From Eretmocerus hayati (lineage: Eukaryota; Arthropoda; Insecta; Hymenoptera; Aphelinidae), in contig CM056743.1 in NCBI GenBank assembly GCA_029851415.1, forward strand, positions 22,110,905 to 22,174,904: a DNA stretch of 64,000 nt, given 5' to 3'. Positions 22,020 to 33,670 of this stretch are shown here, piece by piece. Each line of letters begins with the position of its first letter. The stretch's first letter is position 1. The notes beneath the pieces were generated by a model, which was not told the DNA's origin, ran no database searches, and saw only the letters and a list, made by a program, of their open reading frames with translations. The position numbers were made by a program, and so were the translations under genes.

Positions 22020-24364
22020 GAGGGGCCGCGTGGAAAAAGGGCGTAATGGCGGTTACGCCCTTTTTCCGCCCTTTCGCTTTTTGAGCCCTCTGAGGGGTGT
22101 TCTAACCACCCATGAAACCCGTTTTGAAAGAAGTGTTCACGAACCTCGAGATCTTGAAAAGGGCGTAAACGCCATTACGCCCTTTTTGCGATTTGACAAA
22201 AGGGCGTAATAGTACATTACGCAACTAGGGAGTAAAAGAGGGCGAGTCCCTCCCGGGTGAATATTAGCGCTCGAGGCGTAGCCGAGAGCGATAAAAACCC
22301 GGGAGGTGGTCGTCCTCTTTACTCCCCAGTTGCGTATATTACTTTTCACTACGAGGGAACGAAAACTCGCGTCATTTACGCTCCGCGAAGCGGGAGTGAA
22401 ACGCGTCTTTTAGTCCCTAGTAGTGAAAACACCTTTACGCCCTTTTATCCATGAAATTGTGTGAGTTACGCCCTTTTGCTCATAAATTTTTGGAGGTTAG
22501 GCCCTTTTCCCGATTTTCATCTCTTCATGCTAGTTTGACTGCCGAGTTGGCTGCCTCTCAGCTTGCAGTGAATCAAACCACACGAAATATATGTTCTTAG
22601 AAGTTCAGAATATAATTTCCAACGTATATCGTGAAGCCGCGAATTATTTAGATTTTGTGAAAGAGCCCGTTGAGTAACATCGCATTTCACTCATCATTTT
22701 CCACCAATGCAAAACCATATTCCATCTCGACAGTATCCAGCGGATCCGTATGTTATTAGGCATTTTATCCATAGAATCATCCAGGAAAATGTTCACACCC
22801 CAATCAAATGCCACGGTTAGTCATGAAAAATCAACGAACAACAATAGCAAGGGTTTCAAAATCATTTGATTGTCGCTCACGCAATATAGTAGTAGCACTC
22901 GCGGGTGAAGAATGATGACGGTCATCGAGCTACCAAAATTCACAAGTATACTTAACATGTTTACGAATGGATATCCGTTTTTGAAAAAGGGGGTCACCGA
23001 CGTTTTTTCCGCGTATCAAAATCAAAAGTATTCAGCTCTTATACACATGTTCTTACGAGAGTAAACATAGGAAAATTGAGTAATCTCTAACAAATAACCA
23101 TAGAAATCTCAAAAAATTGATAGACTCGCATAAAACCTCGGAGAACACATTAGTATGGCAAAATATATGTCAAGCCGAACAAAATAAGTAACTATCAATG
23201 TGACAAACAATGCATCTTCGAGAAACTACCAAAAGCATGCCGATAGTCTTTTGAATCACTTCTCAAATGCTGTTTTTAAGATCACAATCGGTCAAAGCAG
23301 TTCTAAGTTATGAGCAAAATACAGCAGCCCGAAATCAATATTTCAATTTTTTGGTGGAGCTTATAGGATAGCTCTATCTTGGATCAAGAAATTAGGAGCG
23401 AGATAATTGTGGGGAACTTCTTTCAATACACGAGAGTGAAAAAAAATCACTTAGGAACTTTTGAAAGTTCACTTCGGTGTACTCCACCACCAATTCCCAA
23501 AAAGGGCGTAACTGAATTGAAAAAAATTCAAAAGGGCGTAACTACCTCGATTAGTCCTCGGAGATATGGAAAAAGGGCGTAATTGCAGGAGAAAAAAATT
23601 CAAACGGGCGTAACTGCAAAAAAAATGAATCAAAAGGGCGTAAACGCCATTACGCCCTCGGAACTTTTCCAATCACTTCCCGAAAATATTGAAAAAGGGC
23701 GTAATTAACATGTTCAAGTTCTGAAAGGGCGTAAGTCGCTGAGTAACCAAAATCAAAAGGGCGTAACTCTTCGGAGAAAGGGCGTAAGTTCGGCGCGATT
23801 CGGAAAAAGGGCGTAATTACATACGAAAAATTTCTCAAACAATTCCCCTCGGCACGGAATTTCATTTTTATGGGTCTAAACTATCAGAACATGTTCTTCT
23901 ACTTCCAAAATAAGTTCCTGAACATTGATATAGTTGCTTCAGAACTTCCATATTTTTGGGCATCCACATTGAGCTTTCCGCGAGGACAGAGCTCCTGAGC
24001 GTGGGTCGAACAACTTCACCGCTATGAAATATCTTTCAGTAGGTGCCCATAAGCATGCTTGTGAATTTTGAGAGGGACTAGACTTGATTTCGGGACTTGA
24101 TTCCACTTTTTGTGAAGAAGGTGCGCCGAAATTTGATCCCATATTCGGGAAAAAGGCGTAACTGTATTTTTTGAAATGGCTGTAAAATCCATTGAATCAA
24201 CTCTAATTTCACGAGGCTTGCACTGATATTTCGAGAATGCTATCTTGTTCGAAAAAAGTCGGATCAACTCGTCCAAATACGCCTCTGGCGGTTTGTATTA
24301 GGTTTTTATTAATTTTCTCGAAATGACCCTTTTGTAGTTACGCCCTTTTTCCACGCGCCCCTTC
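22020..24364. mobile_element. GGGCGTAA-motif TIR element, long copy
   Basis: Begins AATTGAGGGGCCGCGTGG and ends CCACGCGCCCCTTCAATT; both ends continue into AAAAAGGGCGTAA. The motif AAAGGGCGTAA recurs about twenty times, concentrated at 22030-22210, 22430-22510 and 23500-23830. The end regions match the 0.94-kb copy at 5732-6673, including a shared subterminal stretch (about 24020-24340 versus 6340-6650). No coding domain is recognisable, so it is probably non-autonomous. It also holds a double hairpin (22218-22432) that the short copy lacks. Confidence 0.8.
22218..22432. repeat. Two adjacent long hairpins in the long GGGCGTAA element
   Basis: The first hairpin pairs GCAACTAGGGAGTAAAAGAG..CCTCCCGGGT with ACCCGGGAGG..CTCTTTACTCCCCAGTTGC (about 22220-22336) around GGCGTAGCC. 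The second pairs TTTTCACTACGAGGGAAC..GCGTCATTTACGCTCC with its imperfect complement (about 22345-22432) around GCGAAGC. The CG-rich tips and imperfect stems look like structured RNA, but could simply be small palindromic insertions. Confidence 0.65.
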
Positions 24365-24597
24365 AATTGCAAGGCTAAATGTTGACCAAATAGATTTTCT
24401 TGTAAAGCCAAGAAATACTGCGCAACTTTTTTGTTGTCATGATTATTTACTTTCCTACAAAATTGCTCACAACTTATTAGATGGGATCAGAGATCTAATT
24501 GATTTTGACCATAGAGCGATTAACTATTCGTTACGCCATATGAGGCCTTTGATTGAGATTATGTCCACTTGGAACAAACACTTCAACTGAACTGAAT

Positions 24598-24760
24598 TCA
24601 ATATATACATATGTGCTCTGGCGGCAGATTCAAATTTTGTTATGAATGTGAGATGTTAGGATATACATCTCACATCCATACCAAAATGTATAGCCAAATA
24701 TCTCACATTGATACCAAAATTTGAATCTGCCACCAAAGCACATATAAATATTGAATTTAG
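24598..24760. repeat. Imperfect palindrome
   Basis: ATATACATATGTGCTCTGGCGGCAGATTC-type left arm and the complementary GAATCTGCCACCAAAGCACATATA right arm enclose a smaller hairpin around GTGAGATG..CATCTCAC. A related ACATCTCACATTCATAAC occurs at about 25323-25340, so a larger element may be present. Confidence 0.6.
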
Positions 24761-24926
24761 TTCATTATCTAATCGCAGTGGGCCGCAACCTGCCAAGATG
24801 CGTGAAATTGTCATCGAGTAACACGACAAATCCATCTGAAATGTCTCAAATCGTGGAATTCGCAAGCGCATAAATTGGAGTGCGATTCATATACATATAA
24901 GGACGCTCCGCGATGCGACTAACATC

Positions 24927-25028
24927 GGCGCACAGTGGGAAGGATCGAAATTTTTCAGCTCAAAAGTCAGATGACTCAAGTGTGTTAACTTTTGAGCTAA
25001 AAAATTTCGATCCTTCCCACTGTGCGGC
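24927..25028. repeat. 41-bp stem hairpin
   Basis: CACAGTGGGAAGGATCGAAA..CAGCTCAAAAGT pairs almost perfectly with ACTTTTGAGCT..TTTCGATCCTTCCCACTGTG across a loop of about 20 nt. The size would suit a microRNA precursor or a very small MITE. Sequence alone cannot decide. Confidence 0.7.
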
Positions 25029-25366
25029 GCCGGGCAGAGCCCGATATTGTGCGTGTACTCTGCCCCTGAAGAGTTATCCAAACGCCGTACTATCGGGAGA
25101 CGAAACGCTATCCGCGTTTAAAATCATGTCTCCAAACTTTGCCAAATTTCTATCTTTGTTACTCCACCATCTCAAATCTTCCCATCGAAATCCTTCGATG
25201 CAACTTCGTATTTAAACGAAGCTCGAAGGTACACACGCTCAAAAATATAATAAATTTAATTGAGTATGTGTGAAACCAGTACATAAACTGGTATTTGAAA
25301 GACATTGCTCTGTATAGCCAAACATCTCACATTCATAACACTTCAACTCTTGTACTACCTTCAAGT

Positions 25367-26484
25367 GGGGTAACTTTGGGACAAAAATCGCATTTTTCCC
25401 CTTCAAACTCGTGAAACGTGTACGTCTTATACTAGGAGTGCATTGTATGTGTGGTCATTCGAAAGCTTACACCTACTGAAAAAAATGAGTCGATTATCGA
25501 GTCGACTTTATGAAACAATCATCGAGTCAAAAATTGAGTCTTAAATCGAGTCGAAAATCGAGTCAGTTTCAAATGGACTATAGTCAGAGGGTTGATAACT
25601 GATCCAATCCTCTCGAGGAGTCACATTCCTTGACAGGAGTAGGCCGGTTTCGACTGTATGCCGATCCAAAACTCTAACTAGGACCAAGATTTGCCTATAG
25701 GCATAACAATTTGACAATTTGACATCACCCTGCCTGGATTTCTACACGGATGGGAACAGATCGATACGCCTGCAAGTAGAGATAGCAAGAATATTGCAGG
25801 AGAACGATCCCTACCGTTAAAAACAGACCACATTTTTCGACTCGATTTTGGACCCGATTACCGACTCAATGATGGACTCGAGAATCAGGTCAATGAATAA
25901 ATAATACAGCTAATCCCTAACGTGGTGCTCGCTCATTTCGATGAAATGTGTCCAAGTTACATCGATATGGAAATATCACACAATTTTGATCCATCGCATC
26001 TCAAATCGACGCGACGTTTATGAGAGGAGTGAGCCCAAAATTGTTTGATAGGAATTCGATCTGTGATACACGATGTGGATCAATTTCCTGCAAAATCTAA
26101 TCTGTCTTAACTTGCAGTCATAGATCTCCTTCCATTTGTCTAAAAATCCACGCAGGGTTTGTCGAGTTATTGGACAGATTTCAATCTCAGTGGAAGTTCC
26201 TCATTGGCGTAAGTTGAAACGCTTTCTTGTCAAGAAGAGTCGTTTTTCGAGACTACTGGATCATTTTTGAACCGTCTGACTGCACTCCATCCTAAATTGA
26301 CTCGAATTTCGACTCGATTCACGACTCTATTTCCGAATCGACAATTGTTTCATGAAGTCAAGTCGATAATCGACTCATTTTTCCAGTAGGGAGCTCCAGC
26401 TTTTGATTACAGTATTTATAAAATGCATTTGGATATCTCTAGTTGGAGATATGAGCGCTCAAAGTCGTGTCCCAAAGTTAAACC
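25367..26484. repeat. GGGGTAACTTTGGGA unit 1, interrupted
   Basis: Starts GGGGTAACTTTGGGACAAAA and ends GTGTCCCAAAGTTAAACC. After removing the 919-bp element at 25472-26390 it is about 199 bp and aligns along its length with unit 2 at 26546-26749. It is a short inverted-repeat-ended family. Confidence 0.7.
25472..26390. mobile_element. 919-bp TIR element with GAGTCGA motifs
   Basis: Ends CCTACTGAAAAAAATGAGTC and GACTCATTTTTCCAGTAGG. The TIR continues to about 45 bp including TCGATTATCGA. Both subterminal regions are dense in GAGTCGA or TCGACTC motifs. It is inserted after AAGCTTACA of the surrounding unit. No ORF with a known domain. Confidence 0.75.
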
Positions 26485-26545
26485 GATTTGGGGTCACTTT
26501 GAGACAGCATACATTGTATCGGGAATTCCACGACCATCGTCAACT

Positions 26546-26749
26546 GGGGTAACTTTGGGAAAAAAATCGCATTGTTCTCCCTAAGACTCTTGTAACCTGT
26601 ATATCTCGCACCAGTTGCATCAGAATTGCATTGTGTCTGTGGTCAATCAAAAGCTTACAATCCTAGTTCTTGATTGACAGTTATAGAAGTATATTTGGAC
26701 ATCCTCGGTCAGAATTATGGGTGCTCAAATCGTGTCCCAAAGTTACCCC
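26546..26749. repeat. GGGGTAACTTTGGGA unit 2, intact (~204 bp)
   Basis: Begins GGGGTAACTTTGGGAAAAAA and ends GTGTCCCAAAGTTACCCC, so the termini are inverted. The internal text CAAAAGCTTACA and TATTTGGACATC match unit 1. Confidence 0.7.
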
Positions 26750-26847
26750 GGTTTACAGAAGAAAACACATACTCTTTAGTTTTTCCGCTAAAAAATGGAA
26801 AATGGGTGAAAATACGCCAGTGTCACGATGGATTCGTTCAGATAGGG

Positions 26848-27612
26848 TAAATGTCCCAATTACTGCGAGTTTTTCGGGTACCTCCGGCTCAAACACCGCA
26901 GATTTTGTGTTTACCATAAGATAGCGGGCCCGGGCTTTTTCGAGGTTGTTGGTCTAGGTCTTGAGAAGATATCACCCGATTTCTAGACCGATCCGAGTTG
27001 ATGGAAAATTATAATAAATTAAATGCCGAGTGAAAATCAGTGATCCTATGACTGCGTTCGATTCCCTATTACTGTGCGGGTATTACTGCGTTTCACCTAT
27101 TACTGCGTCCCAATTAATGCGAAGACAAAAGTACGGGTTTTAATAGATTTTGAACAGTTTTCCTTAGATTTTCGCGTGAATGGGTCTAGTACAACGTGAT
27201 ACGACGTCGATTGTAGGCCTAAATCATGTCTAAGTGGTGCGAATTTGAGTAATTCTCGATTAAAAGAACAACGTGTGCAGGCTTGCTCGTGGCTTGCTAT
27301 CCCGGATTGGTGAAGCGCGGTATTTCCATCGATTTTGAGTACTGCTCATGATCCATGATATTAAATGAGTTCTAAACAGTTATCCGATACCCTGGATGCT
27401 GCAATCATCTGCTGCAGCACTGATTTTCACTCGGCATTTAATTTATTATAATTTTTCATCAACTCGGATCGGTCTAAAAATCGGGTGAGATCTTCTCAAG
27501 ACCTAGACCAACAACCTCAAAAAAGCCCGTGCCCGATATCTTATGGTAAACACAAAATCTGCGGCGTTTGAGCCGGAGGTACCCGAAAAACTCGCAGTAA
27601 TTGGGACGTTTA
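26848..27612. mobile_element. 765-bp element with ~197-bp TIRs and ATTACTGCG motifs
   Basis: Ends TAAATGTCCCAATTACTGCG and CGCAGTAATTGGGACGTTTA; TA at each end may be the target duplication. The arms (about 26848-27044 and 27416-27612) share GGTACCTCCGGCTCAAAC, AGACCTAGACC (complement) and GCCGAGTGAAAATCAGTG. The centre repeats ATTACTGCG or a variant several times. Non-coding MITE-like element. Confidence 0.8.
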
Positions 27613-28098
27613 TAAGTTTTTTATTGTTTTATAGTTTTTTATAGTTTCCTGCTCTTCAAAGAAGAGTGCTGAGATTTTATCAATGAATTTGTATTGTTCC
27701 AGTACTTGAGAGTATTCAAGGACAATAAAGATGTTTGGTTCGAGTAATTTCGTACAAATTTAGAGGTATTCCAAGTCAGGATATCTCTCCCGGTCCCAGA
27801 ATCATCGAGTGAACACGATATTTGATAGAATCACCTTTACGAGAGTCCCGAAGAGATTGAATGTGTGGTCGACACGAGATTCGAGATGAGAAAAATTATA
27901 TATTCACCTTTAGGCATAGCCTCTTCGTCTCCCATTTTTGTACCTTTCTTTGTTACGGATTTATTATTTGTATTAGGGCGATAAATACCGTTAGCACGAC
28001 CGCTAGCCACCACGACAGCAATGCCGCGACTGGTTATAATCAAGGAGTGAGACCAAGAGAGTACGGTTCGTGTGGGTGGTACAACATATCGTCGAGCC

Positions 28099-28419
28099 CT
28101 ATGAAGACTTACACATTTGACCTATACTTGAATATTGGCTAGAACTGGCTTGTTTTTGTAAAGGCCGATGAGATGTAGTTGCATCGGTGATAGGGCCGAA
28201 ACCATTATCGGGGGAGGTTTGCAGCAAAATAGAACGTGCCACGTAGTTTGAAAACTTTTTACATTTAAGTGTAACCATATCACCTTCGCCTCTAGGCTTC
28301 AGACGTAAGAGAAAGTGAATATTATCACCGAGGGTTTTTTTTAATTGATCGTTCAAACGATACTGTGTAAGTATTTGTCGATAACGAGGCTCCGCTATAT
28401 CGATCCGAATAACGCTCAT
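28099..28419 (-). CDS. Hypothetical protein, unrecognised ORF
   Basis: A 106-codon ORF starting at a true ATG (MSVIRIDIAEPRYRQILTQY...). It continues with a stretch rich in polar residues (LGDNIHFLLRLKPRGEGDMV) and an amphipathic middle. Just downstream on the same strand, ASGRANGIYRPNTNNKS..EEAMPK runs to a GTGAAT donor near 27918, so both could be exons of one gene. I cannot match either to a family, no promoter or polyadenylation signal supports it, and it lies between repeats. It may be a remnant. Confidence 0.3.
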   Translation of the reverse strand: MSVIRIDIAEPRYRQILTQYRLNDQLKKTLGDNIHFLLRLKPRGEGDMVTLKCKKFSNYVARSILLQTSPDNGFGPITDATTSHRPLQKQASSSQYSSIGQMCKSS

Positions 28420-28745
28420 GGTTCTGATGTAGCACGCCTTTTAGGGTGACACTCATTTCCCGCAGGTCCTACGAAGTTATCGGAATTGATTGAAGATAAT
28501 AGAGGTGTGATGGGAATTTTTGTAGAGTCTCCTACATATTCTTTTGGGGAGGTTGTGTTCTAATGAGAGAAACCGGTACTCTACACGCACAGAATTTTTC
28601 GATAAAAATTACCAGACTGGTAAAGGAAAAATTACCCTACATGCCGGCAATCGTGGGACGCGCCACCTAGGAGCGCCAATTTTTACGGGCATGTAGGGTA
28701 ATTTTTCCCTGTACCAAGGAGATGGTTTCTGTCATGCCACTTATG

Positions 28746-29078
28746 AGGGGAGGTCCAACCTTGCGGAACATGGATCTTGATGAAACTCTGGGAATCATCT
28801 TATTCCGGTGAGAAATGAAGGTATCTCCAAGGATTAAGTCCAATGGGCCTCCTATCCCGAGATACAGCCATGGCGGTTAGCATTGCCAGTATATCTATAT
28901 ATGTGTCATTTTAACATGGGCCTATATGGACAATGCTAATCTCCATAGCTGTATCTCGGGATAGGAGGCCCATTGGATAAAACCCTTGTGGGTACCTTCA
29001 TTTCTCACCAAAACAAGAAGATCCCCAAATTTTCGTCAAGATCTAGGACCCACAAGGTTGGTGTTCCCGTTGTTAGCA
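28746..29078. mobile_element. Palindromic MITE, copy 1
   Basis: The arms (about 28746-28880 and 28940-29077) are inverted copies sharing CCAACCTTG, TGAGAAATGAAGGTA and CCTATCCCGAGATACAGC. The asymmetric centre reads AGTATATCTATATATGTGTC..GGGCCTATATGG. The same element, with its centre in the opposite orientation, is at 51075-51374. Confidence 0.8.
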
Positions 29079-29220
29079 GTGATATTCCTCTGTTCAATAT
29101 TTAAGTCACCACGAGTAAAAATGAAGATGATTCAACAAATTTCAATTGGTTTTATCACTTTGTATGCATAATGACCTCGAATCGAAATCCAGGTATCTTC
29201 ATCAGAACGAGTCAAATAAT

Positions 29221-29797
29221 CACTGTAAAAAAAAATTAGACAAAATCGCTAAGCCCAGCGTAGGAAATGAAGCGACCTACGCTGGGCGGAGTGAATTTGC
29301 TACGGCAATGTAAATTCGCGAACCGGGGCTTAGCGATTTTACTCCGCCAGGTGGAGCCCATCCCAATTTTTTTAGGTTATGGACGACTCTATTTTTAATC
29401 GACTGGACTCGTTTACGCGGTTGTCCAGGAGCCCTTGTACGTGCAGGGCACTGCTGTGTTAATATTTCATGCTCGGATGATACTCCGAAAGTAAATAGAG
29501 GGCTCGTAAAGACGTACGAAGTTCATCCAATCGCAAAATATCAATGTTTGTTGCTTTCTCAATTTCAATAAATTCACCACGCTGTCTTGGGTGAATTCGC
29601 TAATCTCAGATTAGCGATTTCGCTTCGCTCAGCGGAGGTAACAGAGCGACCTACGCTGAGCGTGGTGATTTTACGAACTATTAGTAAATTCGCTAATCCG
29701 TTAGCGATTTCACTCGCGGGAAGGTAGCAAAAATACGAAATTCCGATATTAAATTTACCAACAATTGGTAAAATCATAGAAAGTTTTTTTTACAGTG
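29221..29797. mobile_element. 577-bp CACTGTAAAAA TIR element
   Basis: Begins CACTGTAAAAAAAAATTAG and ends TTTTTTTTACAGTG. Both ends carry repeated TAGCGATTT/AAATCGCTAA and CCTACGCTGRGCG motifs in opposite orientations. No coding sequence. Nested inside the 1525-bp element. Confidence 0.7.
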
Positions 29798-32700
29798 ATG
29801 TATTTCTATACCGAAGTTTTTTTGAGGTTAGATAAGATGCTGAGCTGGCGGGCTCGCGGCGCGCGCAGGCGCACCCGCAGCTCATTATGCTGATACGGTA
29901 AAAATTACCCTACAAGTGCCCGCAAAATCTACCCAAATTCACCGCACTTTTTCACCAAATTCGATACAATTTTTGACCTGAAATAAAACTTACCTTACAG
30001 ATAGGTAATTTTTCTCGACACTCATCCGCAATAAGTAGGCTGAAATGTCGGACGTCCCACGATTACCCTAACTGTGCCCGTAATTTTTATCGAAAAATTC
30101 TGTGCGTGTACGGCGGAATTTGTCTTATATATACTACGAGACTCATACGGTTCTTATCATCCTTTGAAATGAAATACATATCCTCACAGATGAAAAATTT
30201 CCTTTTGATCTCGGCATTCCACTATCTTGAGATCTCTGCTGAAATGCACGGCTCCTACCATACGCCGATACACTTAGCTTCATCGTCGGAAATTTTCACT
30301 ATGCTTCTCCTTTCGTGAAATCTTATCCTGAGCTTCACTTGGTGCCGTTGAGTACAATGCTCTGATTCTCTGAATTATTGAAATGATAATTGGGCTCATT
30401 GACTGAGCTCGCATCATAGGCGTCATTGCTGCCGCCCGATCAAGATAATTATAGAATGATGATTATTTAATAATGGTGCGGGGGAATATTTCACTCCATA
30501 TATCTTGATCGATCGAAAACCACATCACTCGAAAGAAATGAATTACTCTTGCATTATAAAGATGCTATAAAGGTGAAACTTTATTAAGCATCCTGATCTT
30601 ACATATGCAGATAATTGGATGGACGGAAAATCCCTGAGACAGTTTATATGAGGCTAAAGATTTTGCAAAATCTGAGCCTTCTCTTCATTCGTTCCTATTA
30701 TCACAGCCCACCAGTTTGCAATTTTTTTTTCTAACTAGAGGATACCTCTGAGATTATCTTGGAGCTCGTTTCTACATCATCTGAATTCGATTTTTTAATT
30801 TTTCAATTCATTTCAAATCCAGTCCATACAATTGTCATCTACTGCCAACAATTTGCTGAAGGTAATTAATTTGCGGCAAATCATTTGCCAACAAGAAATA
30901 TAATTGCCGTTTAGGCCCTTTTCAATCTTTTTTGGAGCTTGGAACACTCGCATGCTATGACATAGCACTCGTCACGTAAGACCTCAGAATGGAGTTTAGT
31001 CACTCTTCGAACCAAATTTTCATGGTATCGAGTAGTATGATCTCAGTTGGATATAGGATTCTAAAACCTCACTAGAAAATGAAAAAATGATTGTTTCGGG
31101 CTCTTGTTCAGGAGTATCCGAAAGAATCACGCTGAAAAACTTTCTGCCTGCCCTTAAATTATGAAATTTCCAAGGAGGACTGTTCCTATGTCAAGGTCTT
31201 TCTATTCAGACACTCAGAATGAATATGAACATTTTAAAAGTGAACATTCTTTATTAAACCGACTAGGGATGTGTTTGAAAACTATCACAGCATATCGTCT
31301 TTAGTCATTCTAAATAAGAAATCATTACGTCCAGGTTTATAAGGGCCTTTAACATTTCCAAAAGAGCGGAAAATAGCTTCCAGAGCGCTTTTTGAATGAG
31401 TGAAAAGTTTTCTTGTGCTTGCACCTGTCGTAATGACTACTAACTGACATGAACAAAATCCATCGAGGAGTATACGAATCATAGCTCATACTAGCAATGA
31501 GAAAATCCAGGGCATCATATTTGTGGTATCCTAATAATAATCTAACTTGGTTTCCATTGGATCGCCGTTAGAGCCTCTAAATGGGGAACTTGATAATTCA
31601 ACGTAGCCCAGCTCATTTTGAAGCTTGTTCATGGAAACATTCCAAATGAGTTGAAGTTAGTCCTATTATTCAAACAAAGTATGTGCCAGTTTCAGGCAGA
31701 AAATTTCGTTATTGAAAATAGTAAAAAGTATGCAACTGTGACGTTGTAAAGCTTGCTGAGCGATCAAATCGTAGTTGCTGTATATTGACTGTTTTCAAAT
31801 TCTCACGACTTGCTAACATTTCGACTACATAAAAACTAGAATTAAAATCTTATGGCACATACCCGAGCGATCTTTTATGATTTTAATAGCATGGAAGAAA
31901 TTGACAGCATCATTTTCTTCATTAGGCCTTTTGGGTATTTGAAAAGACATTCTGGTTCCTTTCGGTCAAAAATCGATTTCGCTTGAACTTTCAAGCACAT
32001 TTTGGAAGGTACTCTTTTCAAGGTTTTGATCAATATTTGATTAAAAAATTGATTCGATTGACATGTAAGTATGACCCCGTGGGTCACAATAAGATATTTC
32101 TAGTCCATTTGACAAGTCCCACAAATGCATGTAAAAATTTGCTAGCTCGTACGATTGAAATAAGATTATTGGTATCCTTAACACATTTGAATTCAACGAT
32201 CCTTAACACATTCAAATTAACAAAATTTCAATTTAACACACTAAAATTCAATAGTTTTTGCCACCAGAAAGGACAAGAAAATGGTCCTTCTGCATCTACA
32301 TTCACTCAAAAATTAATTTCGAAGCGAATGTGTGAGATTTAACCGATCATCGGAAGAATTATTTCTGCGCATTGTGGTTGAGAAATATGATGAGAATGAG
32401 TTCCTAGGCTTTTGGAGCAAAAATCGACGAAACACACTTCTCCATATCATTCAATATTATTCCCTACGAAGTTGCCAATAGTAGAACTGAAGCCACTATC
32501 CGATTCGCAGGTGTTCTCGAGATGATGGTGCTTTTTGTAGCTGATTCTCACGAGAAAGTTCACCTCGTTAGTGATTAATTAGTTCAATCTCAGGCTAAAC
32601 AGACTCATTTGGGACATGGGATTTTCTTCATGAGATCCTAACATGAATTTACAGATTCTTCGAATAAGAAAGAAGTTAAGGTCCGTTTAGGTTTCACGGC

Positions 32701-32799
32701 ATCCGTGAACGGGAAAAATACGTCGAATCCGGACAACGACTTTGTAGTTGACGGCTTCTCCATTCACTGACAGGCCCACGTGTCAGATGACAAAAACAT

Positions 32800-33600
32800 A
32801 CCGTTGGTACGTTTTCGATGTTTTCCATTTTATTTAGCTCGGCATTCCAACATGCATTGACAGAACCGACTTCTATTAGTAGTCAATCTGAAGCTTACAG
32901 TCTAAGCTTTCGATTGGTGGGCGACAAAGTTCAATTTGATGTGTCTAAGCTGGAGCTATTAGCAGTTTTGTAAAGGTACCAAAGTTAGACTCCGACCAGG
33001 CAACTTTGGTACACTTACAAAATATTCCAACCCTACCCACCACCATGTGAGTAAACTAATTTTAATCGTTCAGAAGTATTATTTTAAGCTGTTTGAAACA
33101 TTCCAAAACCTCATAGATCATCACTTGACTTAAGATTAGATGAAAAGAAGCTGTCATAGGAAGGTGTTCTGAAGTTGCCCTATCCTCATGCATCTTACCT
33201 AATAGAGTGGGGTAACTTTGGTACGTTTTTTCATGTTTTTTCCCCTGTTTTTCATTTATTAAAATTCCAAATGTTGTAAATACCCTAATGTAATGGTCTC
33301 TTTAATTTGGTAACAAGTGTGGTCGAAATGTAGCGTTGTTTACCCGTAATTCGTTCCGGAACAGTTCTTACCAGGTGCACTAACTGAACCAGTCGCGTAT
33401 CGGTGCTAAATCACTCTTTTTGGAAAAAAACTTCAGTAAACAACTCCAATCATTCACACGGGATCTAAACACATTGTTTATGTGTGTGCCAAGAAAGGAG
33501 GATAGGTTTCAGAGCGATAGAATCGTTTACCTTGCCGAACGCAGCTCTGAAAGTTATTTTTCTGGGGTGTACCAAAGTTGCACCCCACTGTACCAAAGTT
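32800..33600. repeat. Diverged GGGGTAACTTTGGTAC repeats
   Basis: Inverted-repeat ends of the type GGGGTAACTTTGGTACGTTT and GTACCAAAGTT recur at about 32803, 32975, 33005, 33208, 33570 and 33590. They are relatives of the units at 25.4-26.7 kb with GTAC replacing GACA at the inner end of the motif. Confidence 0.55.
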
Positions 33601-33670
33601 ACTCAATTTGACGGTAATAATTTACATGTAGACAAATACATTTGCACGCCTTGGAACATTTTTTGAGGTA

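Larger units (their letters stand above)
28584..30108. mobile_element. 1525-bp TIR element containing two others
   Basis: Ends CACGCACAGAATTTTTCGAT and ATCGAAAAATTCTGTGCGTG with TA on both sides (28582-28583 and 30109-30110). Inside the TIRs both ends continue with matching blocks (ATCGTGGGACG). ATTACCCTAC-type motifs recur at 28624, 28695 and 29905. It contains the palindromic MITE at 28746-29078 and the CACTGTAAAAA element at 29221-29797. Confidence 0.8.

Noticed and set aside
22020..24364. CRISPR-like array because of regularly recurring GGGCGTAA
   Set aside because: Spacing is irregular, the motif occurs in both orientations, and the sequence is eukaryotic with TIRs at the ends.
31285..31482. 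65-codon minus ORF with an exon-like neighbour near 31.9 kb
   Set aside because: I could not join the two in phase or match either to a family, so a call would be a guess.
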